A stretch of DNA of 49,080 bases, taken from positions 1 through 49,080 of the forward strand of contig CALKRF010000121.1 in assembly GCA_937990665.1 (NCBI GenBank). Reading direction: 5' to 3'. The stretch comes from an uncultured Atopobium sp. Lineage in GTDB: Bacteria; Actinomycetota; Coriobacteriia; Coriobacteriales; Atopobiaceae. Of the stretch, positions 44,178 through 49,080 are shown in pieces. Position 1 is the stretch's first letter, and each line of letters opens with the position of its first letter. Below the pieces are notes generated by a model that saw only the letters and a program-made list of their open reading frames with translations, ran no database searches and was not told the origin of the DNA. Position numbers and translations under genes: made by a program.

Positions 44178-44960
44178 ATGAGTGATATTTCTACTCCTCA
44201 GAGCTCTATTGCGGTTTTCATCGATTATGAAAATTTGGCACTAGGAACAGGCAAAAGAAAGAGAAACGGTCATCAAGAACCAGGCCATCTTCCAGAGATG
44301 AAGCTCATTATGGAGAGGCTGGTTGATAAGGGACGCATTACTGCCAAGCGTGCATACTGCGATTGGCAGCGCTTTCCAAATGCTATTACGCCCCTGCATG
44401 AGCTTGGCATTGAGCTCATTGAGATTCCAGATAGGGCTTATACCGGCAAGAACTCTGCCGATATTAGACTTGCGGTAGACGCTGTTGAGATGTGTCTTAC
44501 TAAAGACCACATTGACACATTCGCTGTGCTTTCTGGTGACTCGGACTTCTCGCCACTTGTGGCAAAGCTTAAAGAGGCTGGTAAAACAGTCATTGGTGTT
44601 GGTATGAAGGAGTCTACCAGCTCGCTTCTTGCTGAAGTTTGTGACGAGTTTATCTTCTATGAGGATATTTTGAGTTCTGGCAGAATTCCAGACTTTAAAG
44701 AGAAGGTACCTGTCGAGAAACACGACTGCTATCAGCTCTTATTTGAGACCATTGAGTCTTTGGAGCGCGAAAGCGAGACATTTATTTATGCGTCTCGTTT
44801 AAAGGAGACTATGCGAAGGAAGCGTCCACAGTTTGCTGAGGCAACTTATGGATATCGTTCGTTTACTTCTCTTTTACGTGAAGCATCGAGCCTTGGATTT
44901 ATTAAAATTCATGAGGATCAAAAAAGCGGCACCGTTGTCGTAGACGGATTTAGAGAATAA
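44178..44960 (+). CDS. NYN-domain protein with OST-HTH-like C-terminus
   Basis: A 260-residue protein. The N-terminal NYN (PIN-like) nuclease domain has VFIDYENLA (Asp16), KNSADIRLAVDAVE and FAVLSGDSDFSPLV, with Asp residues that can bind Mg2+ for RNA cleavage. The C-terminal part (about 190-260, TFIYASRLKETMRRKRPQFAEATYGYRSFTSLLREA) resembles an OST-HTH/LOTUS RNA-binding module. It likely acts on RNA. It lies 26 bases after the dehydrogenase gene and 28 before the HEAT-like gene. Confidence 0.88.
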   Translation: MSDISTPQSSIAVFIDYENLALGTGKRKRNGHQEPGHLPEMKLIMERLVDKGRITAKRAYCDWQRFPNAITPLHELGIELIEIPDRAYTGKNSADIRLAVDAVEMCLTKDHIDTFAVLSGDSDFSPLVAKLKEAGKTVIGVGMKESTSSLLAEVCDEFIFYEDILSSGRIPDFKEKVPVEKHDCYQLLFETIESLERESETFIYASRLKETMRRKRPQFAEATYGYRSFTSLLREASSLGFIKIHEDQKSGTVVVDGFRE

Positions 44961-44988
44961 AGGGTGTTTTAGAGAGGATTTAGGTTTC

Positions 44989-45675
44989 ATGGCAGAAAAG
45001 AAAGAAACTGCTCAGAAGCCAAAAAAGGCTTCAACTAAGGCAACCGCAAAAGCGGGCTCTACAAAGGCGCCAAAAGAAGAAAAGCAACCTGCTAAGAAGG
45101 CTACTAAAAAGCCAACTATGGCACAGATGAAAAAAGTGAATGCACTGGTCATTGCTTTGTCTGATGCTAGTAGGCGCGCTCGTCAAGACGCATCTCATGA
45201 GCTTGCGGAGCTGGCCCATAGTGCTCCCCTTGCCTTTGAAGAGCACATTGATTCTCTTATTGATGCACTGTATAGGCCAGAAGCACAGACTCGTTGGGAA
45301 GTGCTTGATGCGCTTGCCAATCTGAGCGCTCACTTTGGTGACCAGGTCTTTAAGGCATTTGATGCTGCTGAGGCTTCTCTGTTTGATGATGACTCAGCAA
45401 CAGTGCGTCTCGCAGCCTTTTTGTTCCTCTGTCAGTACGGAGCAACTTCTGCAAAGCATTCTGATGAGGCGTGGCCACTTTTGGATGAGGCGGTTCAGTG
45501 TTATCACGGAGATGCTGAGTACCATGATATGCTCCAGGGTCTTCTCGCCTTAGCACACGGAACTATTTCTAAGGACGTGAAGAAGGCACTGTCTCAGCGC
45601 ATGAAGTTTGATGCAGAAAATGCCACTGGATACATCAAACAGTATTCGGAAGAGATTGTTGCAGCTACCAAGTAG
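44989..45675 (+). CDS. HEAT-like helical protein with Lys/Ala-rich N-terminal tail
   Basis: A 228-residue protein. Residues 1-45 are a Lys/Ala/Thr-rich, histone-H1-like tail (KKASTKATAKAGSTKAPKEE), and the rest consists of helical pairs resembling HEAT repeats (SRRARQDASHELAELAHSAP, ALYRPEAQTRWEVLDALANLS, DSATVRLAAFLFLCQYGA). The tail could bind nucleic acid and the repeats a protein; neither is shown. No close family is recognised. The RBS is weak (GAGAGG far, AGG near). Confidence 0.65.
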   Translation: MAEKKETAQKPKKASTKATAKAGSTKAPKEEKQPAKKATKKPTMAQMKKVNALVIALSDASRRARQDASHELAELAHSAPLAFEEHIDSLIDALYRPEAQTRWEVLDALANLSAHFGDQVFKAFDAAEASLFDDDSATVRLAAFLFLCQYGATSAKHSDEAWPLLDEAVQCYHGDAEYHDMLQGLLALAHGTISKDVKKALSQRMKFDAENATGYIKQYSEEIVAATK

Positions 45676-45712
45676 TTTGTTTTGCATGTAAACGACTGTG
45701 TACAAACGGGGG

Positions 45713-45756
45713 AGTTTACTGGTTGTATGTTTTATGCATGCTAATAAGAGTAAACT
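45713..45756. promoter_or_regulatory. Inverted repeat upstream of the SurA-N-like gene
   Basis: AGTTTACT (45713-45720) and AGTAAACT (45749-45756) form a perfect 8-bp inverted repeat with a 28-base gap, ending 53 bases before the gene start. A third copy, AGTAAACT, lies at 48083-48090 upstream of the small gene at 48146. It may be a regulator site. No clear -10/-35 pair was found. Confidence 0.3.
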
Positions 45757-45809
45757 ACAGGTTTGTATTAGTGTACGCATAGTTGCATTGAGCGATGAAA
45801 GGCAAGGAT

Positions 45810-46658
45810 ATGCCATCTATTGATGTAAGAAAGAACTCAAAGATCTTTATCGGAGTTGGAGCAGTTGTACTGTTTGCTCTTGGTATTGTCATCGGTCGCT
45901 TCCTTTTGGGCGGTGGCGGAGCTACTGGTTCTTTGAACGGTCGCACCACACTTTCTGAGGGTGAGCTCAACACTCCTATTGCTTCTTATACCTATAACGG
46001 TCAGACCAAAGAAGTAACTGCTCGTGAGGTCATTGAGAATACTTCCGGTCTTGACGCAGCAAAGCAGTCTGACGGCACCTATGCTGTTCCTGCAGCCGAT
46101 AAGATCATTGGCTATGTTCGCAATGCTCTTGTTGTTGCTGAAGCTCAGAGCAAGGGTATTACCGTCACTGATGACGAGGTCAACAATTACATGCAGACCA
46201 ACTTCAAGACTACTGATGTTAGCCAGGTTGCTTCTGCATACAAGCTCTCTGAAGACGTTGCAAAGAAGCTCATCAATGATGCTGTCATTATGAAGAAGTA
46301 TCGTGATAGCGTTCTGACTACAACCCTTCCAGATGCTCCACAGGCACCAACTGCACCTGAGGACGGCAACTCTGAGACTACAAGCCAGGAGTACGCTCAG
46401 TACATCATTGGTCTTGCTGGTGATGAGTGGGACGCTAAGAACAACACTTGGGCTTCCCAGGACGGCGATTACTATAAGCAGCTTTCTGCTTACTCGATCT
46501 CCAATGATTCCGCTTCTTATGCAGCTGCTCAGACTGCTTATCAGGTTGCAATGAGCAAGTACTCTGCTGTTGCAAGCAAGGCTTCTCAGGAGTGGTCACA
46601 GAAGATCAACGAGATTCTTGGTAAGGCATCTATTGCTGTTTACTCTCTTGCTCTCTAG
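45810..46658 (+). CDS. Membrane-anchored SurA-N-like protein
   Basis: A 282-residue extracellular protein with one membrane anchor (about 12-33, KIFIGVGAVVLFALGIVIG), a Gly-rich hinge and a SurA/trigger-factor-type helical domain (ASYTYNGQTKEVTAREVIE, VVAEAQSKGITVTDDEVNNYM, KLINDAVIMKKYRDSVL). No peptidyl-prolyl isomerase domain is present, so it may be a chaperone-like holdase. A Gln/Ser/Ala-rich helix forms the end. ATG at 45810 has AAAGG 7 bases before it; ATG at 45795 has none. Confidence 0.7.
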   Translation: MPSIDVRKNSKIFIGVGAVVLFALGIVIGRFLLGGGGATGSLNGRTTLSEGELNTPIASYTYNGQTKEVTAREVIENTSGLDAAKQSDGTYAVPAADKIIGYVRNALVVAEAQSKGITVTDDEVNNYMQTNFKTTDVSQVASAYKLSEDVAKKLINDAVIMKKYRDSVLTTTLPDAPQAPTAPEDGNSETTSQEYAQYIIGLAGDEWDAKNNTWASQDGDYYKQLSAYSISNDSASYAAAQTAYQVAMSKYSAVASKASQEWSQKINEILGKASIAVYSLAL

Positions 46659-46671
46659 GATCTGAAACGCA

Positions 46672-47862
46672 ATGAAAGTTGCAATCAGCGCTTGTTTACT
46701 TGGCCTCCCCGTCAGATATGACGGAGGGGCCAAGCCTGTTTCTGCAGTACAAAGACTGGCTCAAAAAGTAAACGTTACAAAGATTTGCCCCGAGACTTCC
46801 TCGGGCCTTCCTGTGCCTCGTCCGCCCGCGGAGCAGCGAGAAGGACGTGTTTGGCTCAAGGACGGCTCAGATGTTACAGAAGATTTTGAACGTGGATCTA
46901 AGATTGCTCTTAATGCCGTTACGTCTTCTGACATCACGCTCGCCGTTTTGAAGGCAAAGAGCCCGTCTTGTGGCGTGCATGAGATTTATGATGGTACGTA
47001 CTCAGGAAAGCTTGTTTCTGGCGAGGGAACACTTACTCGTCACCTCTTAGAGGAGGGGATTTGCGTGGTTACCGAGAAAACCATTGAGAATGTAAGCCCA
47101 TCTGTTGAGCATCCTGTTGCTCTTATTTTGGGAACCGGACTTGGTCATCTTGCCGATCTGGTAAAGCCAGTTCGTCGTATTGATTATCGTGACATTCCAG
47201 GTTTCCCTGTTGACGCTTCTCCTATGGCAGGTCACAGCTTTGAAGCAACCATTGGTACTATCGATGGCGTGCCTGTAGTTGTTTATCCTGGTCGTGTGCA
47301 CCTCTATCAGGGCTATTCTGCAGCTGAGGTAACCTCCCTTGTTCAGCATGCGCATCATTTGGGCTGCAAAGATATTATCTTTGCAGGAGCAACAGGTGCT
47401 GTTTCTGGTAATGCAAAGACTGGCCTTGGCGTCATCACTGACCAGATTAACCTCACCGGAACCAATCCGCTTGCAGAGTGGGCAGGCCTTCGTGATGTCG
47501 AAACACCATTTGTTGACATGAATGATGCCTTCTCGCCTTATCTAAGAACGCTTGCACGTGGCGTAGCAGATGACCTTAAGATTGAGCTCAATGAAGGTGT
47601 TTTTGCTGGTCTTTTGGGACCAAACTTTGAGACTCCTGCAGAGGTTGCTATGCTTCGCAGCTTTGGCGTCTCATACGTTGGTGTTTCCACAGCTCTTGAG
47701 GTCATTATGGCTCGAGCTCTTGATATGAACGTATTGGCTCTAACGCTTGCGGCAAACCCAGCTGGTGCTCATGGAACTACGCATAAGAGTGTTCAAGAGG
47801 CATCCGAGAAGTACGCAGATGATCTTGAGCGCCTTGTTCGTGGTGTTCTCGGGCTTCTTTAG
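46672..47862 (+). CDS. DUF523 (TudS-like) - purine nucleoside phosphorylase fusion
   Basis: A 396-residue two-domain enzyme. Residues 1-140 are DUF523: ISACLLGLPVRYDGG (Cys8), CPETSSGLPVPRPPAE (Cys39) and KAKSPSCGVHEIYDGTYSG (Cys100); in TudS three Cys hold a [4Fe-4S] cluster for removing sulfur from 2-thiouracil. Residues 147-396 form a class I (trimeric type) purine nucleoside phosphorylase: LILGTGLGH (phosphate loop), GRVHLYQGY (His210), NFETPAE (Glu320) and AAN (Asn362) keep the purine-recognition residues known in human PNP (His86, Glu201, Asn243). The usual TNAAGG is GATGAVSG here. Purine salvage is the expected core role, and a link to thiopurines is inferred. Confidence 0.9.
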   Translation: MKVAISACLLGLPVRYDGGAKPVSAVQRLAQKVNVTKICPETSSGLPVPRPPAEQREGRVWLKDGSDVTEDFERGSKIALNAVTSSDITLAVLKAKSPSCGVHEIYDGTYSGKLVSGEGTLTRHLLEEGICVVTEKTIENVSPSVEHPVALILGTGLGHLADLVKPVRRIDYRDIPGFPVDASPMAGHSFEATIGTIDGVPVVVYPGRVHLYQGYSAAEVTSLVQHAHHLGCKDIIFAGATGAVSGNAKTGLGVITDQINLTGTNPLAEWAGLRDVETPFVDMNDAFSPYLRTLARGVADDLKIELNEGVFAGLLGPNFETPAEVAMLRSFGVSYVGVSTALEVIMARALDMNVLALTLAANPAGAHGTTHKSVQEASEKYADDLERLVRGVLGLL

Positions 47863-47872
47863 TATTTCTGCT

Positions 47873-47900
47873 TGAATAATACAGGGCTTCCCCGTATAGT
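47873..47900 (+). promoter_or_regulatory. Promoter for tRNA-Thr
   Basis: TTGAAT (47873-47878), a 16-base gap and TATAGT (47895-47900); the tRNA starts 20 bases on. Confidence 0.6.
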
Positions 47901-47919
47901 TGTTAGCGCGCTTTTGCAC

Positions 47920-47995
47920 GCCAGCATAGCTCAGTTGGTAGAGCACCGCTCTCGTAAAGCGGGGGTCATCAGTTCGATCCTGGTTGCTGGCACCA
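47920..47995 (+). tRNA. tRNA-Thr (anticodon CGT)
   Basis: A full cloverleaf of 76 bases: acceptor GCCAGCA/TGCTGGC, D-arm GCTC/GAGC, anticodon arm CCGCT/AGCGG with loop CTCGTAA (anticodon CGT, reads ACG), T-arm ATCAG/CTGGT with TTCGATC, discriminator A and an encoded CCA. A promoter and a terminator frame it, so it is a single-gene unit. Confidence 0.97.
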
Positions 47996-48005
47996 CTAAC
48001 TATTA

Positions 48006-48030
48006 ATAGCCGCCTTGTGCGGCTATTTTT
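48006..48030 (+). terminator. Terminator of tRNA-Thr
   Basis: ATAGCCGC / GCGGCTAT with loop CTTGT, followed by TTTTT. Confidence 0.92.
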
Positions 48031-48145
48031 ATGCCCCAAGCGGCCTCTTATTGCTTCTGTTAAGCAGTTTTCATTACGTGCGAGTAAACTAGCGCTATAC
48101 GATAGTTTGTACAAAATTAGTAAAGTTGTGGCTGATTGGATAATT

Positions 48146-48346
48146 ATGACTTTTCCTGAACCTCCGCACTTCTTAAGCAATCGCGATTGGTATACAACCC
48201 CAGAAGATGAAGGTATCGATGATTTCTTTTTTGAAGATGGTCGCGGATATCACATTAAAGACGACGCTCCTGAAGAAGCTAAAAAGAGTTATGAAGAATT
48301 TTATGACATGCTAGATATCGATTTTTTTAGAGTTTTCTCCGACTAA
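48146..48346 (+). CDS. Small acidic hypothetical protein
   Basis: A 66-residue acidic protein rich in Asp, Glu, Phe and Tyr (MTFPEPPHFLSNRDWYTTPE, DDFFFEDGRGYH, DMLDIDFFRVFSD). It is not recognised. Codon use looks coding and the end is clean, but the RBS is weak (GGA 8 bases before ATG) and a GTG start at 48128 is also possible. The role is unknown. Confidence 0.5.
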   Translation: MTFPEPPHFLSNRDWYTTPEDEGIDDFFFEDGRGYHIKDDAPEEAKKSYEEFYDMLDIDFFRVFSD

Positions 48347-48431
48347 GCCTCTATAACCAAATCCATGTGAAACAACTACGCTATGGTGGGTATAGACAAA
48401 GTAGTAGTAATTACTAACAAAAGGAGTTTTT

Positions 48432-48749
48432 ATGGCTACTCAGAATCTTGAGCTTTTCTATAAGCCAACCTGCCCATACTGCCACAAGGTTATGTCCTTC
48501 ATGGAGCAGAACAACATCGAGCTTCCTATGCATGACATTGTTGCTGATGATGCAGCTCGCGAGCGCCTCATTGAGGTTGGCGGCAAGCGTCAGGTTCCAT
48601 GTCTGTTCATTGACGGCAAGGCAATGTATGAGTCCGGCGACATCATTAACTACCTCTCCGAGGTCTTCCATGTTTCTGGTTCAAACGATGATTCAGATGA
48701 CGGCTCTGCAGCAGCTGCTTGCACTATCGGCGGCGCCTGCTCCTTCTAA
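48432..48749 (+). CDS. Glutaredoxin
   Basis: A 105-residue dithiol glutaredoxin with the active-site CPYC (Cys14-Cys17), the cis-Pro motif QVPCLF and a GKAMYESGDIINYL helix. It would reduce disulfides or mixed disulfides, using glutathione or another low-molecular thiol. The C-terminal extra 20 residues (SDDGSAAAACTIGGACSF) add two Cys outside the fold. A strong RBS (AAAAGGAG) precedes the ATG. Confidence 0.93.
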   Translation: MATQNLELFYKPTCPYCHKVMSFMEQNNIELPMHDIVADDAARERLIEVGGKRQVPCLFIDGKAMYESGDIINYLSEVFHVSGSNDDSDDGSAAAACTIGGACSF

Positions 48750-48823
48750 ACTCATTGTCGAGAAACCCTTCTAGCAGACGAGTTTTTCGCTATATGCATT
48801 AAAATCCCTCTGTTCCAACGTAT

Positions 48824-48869
48824 TGAACTGCCTCCCATTTCTTGGACATAAGAAATGGGAGGCAGTTCA
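48824..48869. repeat. 46-bp perfect palindrome made of two IS3-type ends with TAT target duplication
   Basis: TGAACTGCCTCCCATTTCTT (48824-48843) is followed by GGACAT and then its exact reverse complement (48850-48869). The left arm plus loop matches an IS3-type left end (TGAACTGC.TCCCA...CTTGGAC) and the right arm the matching right end, as in the IS at 231-257. It is flanked by TAT on both sides (48821-48823 and 48870-48872), a 3-bp target duplication. It has no T run and is not a usual terminator. Confidence 0.8.
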
Positions 48870-48872
48870 TAT

Positions 48873-49080
48873 GCGGGGGATTATGATTCTGTAGCGTGTT
48901 AGCGTCGGCTTTTAGGCCTGGCGCACAAAAATTGCGCAGCTTTGGTAGGCTCTGCTGAAGAATCGACATGTTCCTAATCAAGATAGCCAGGCAGCTAGGC
49001 GGTCGCACTGACTGATATGCATCTCTATGCATAAACTTCATCTAATATGCTTAAACATGAATAGACTTATATAAGAAATT
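48873..49080. other. Gene-free stretch at the window end
   Basis: No convincing gene. It contains one small dyad, TATGCAT-CTC-TATGCATA (49016-49033). It probably belongs to the upstream region of a gene beyond the window. Confidence 0.4.

Noticed and set aside
48824..48869. Reading the palindrome as the glutaredoxin terminator
   Set aside because: It has no T run, lies 75 bases after the stop, and its arms and TAT flanks fit IS ends better.
48799..49041. 80-codon minus-strand open frame across the palindrome
   Set aside because: It runs through the IS-end palindrome and has no family resemblance or RBS.

Overview
The window looks like a piece of chromosome from a low-to-mid GC member of the Coriobacteriia (Actinomycetota), most like the Atopobium/Lancefieldella group. 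This is an inference from gene content and style. The Dcd resembles the actinobacterial bifunctional dCTP deaminase/dUTPase, the cell envelope is of monoderm type (Lgt, a lipoprotein, ECF transporters, phosphocholine decoration genes), GTG and TTG starts are common, and Shine-Dalgarno sites are strong. No species can be fixed from the sequence alone.

Layout. 1-257 is the 3' end of an IS3-family insertion sequence. 309-8128 holds mostly housekeeping genes: potassium uptake (kup), an rRNA methyltransferase fusion (rlmKL), a phosphoglucomutase and a membrane-anchored C39-like protein that has lost its catalytic Cys. 8352-12399 holds argR, a class A penicillin-binding protein with a Gly-Thr repeat tail, and tyrS. 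12433-26353 is a surface-glycan region: a DUF6541-type membrane protein, dTDP-rhamnose genes (rfbA, rfbD, rfbB and a distant rfbC), two LicD-type transferases, an HTH-LicC-LicA fusion, a LicB-like permease, two family-2 glycosyltransferases, DUF2304 and a flippase. Together these could build and export a rhamnose-containing glycan carrying phosphocholine. 26380-29338 holds a U32 peptidase-family protein and a NifU-like protein.

29570-39171 holds a tightly packed operon, dcd-lgt-(1270-aa surface protein)-(DUF4430 protein)-ecfT-ecfA, followed by an ECF S component beyond a convergent small gene. The two DUF4430 proteins suggest a surface capture stage feeding an ECF vitamin transporter, plausibly for corrinoids. 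39265-48749 holds comF, an orphan solute-binding lipoprotein with an unexplained 315-bp upstream region, hpf, degV, a dehydrogenase with a His/Cys-rich tail, a NYN-domain protein, a HEAT-like protein, a SurA-N-like protein, a DUF523(TudS-like)-purine nucleoside phosphorylase fusion, tRNA-Thr(CGT) and a glutaredoxin. The window ends with a 46-bp perfect palindrome that reads as two fused IS ends with a 3-bp target duplication.

The strongest unexplained signal is an octamer, GGCGAGAA (TTCTCGCC), that I count by eye 28 times on the two strands, in all reading frames and between genes, against about 1.5 expected by chance. An extended form (CGAGAAACCC) sits just after the stop codons of pgm, argR and the glutaredoxin gene.
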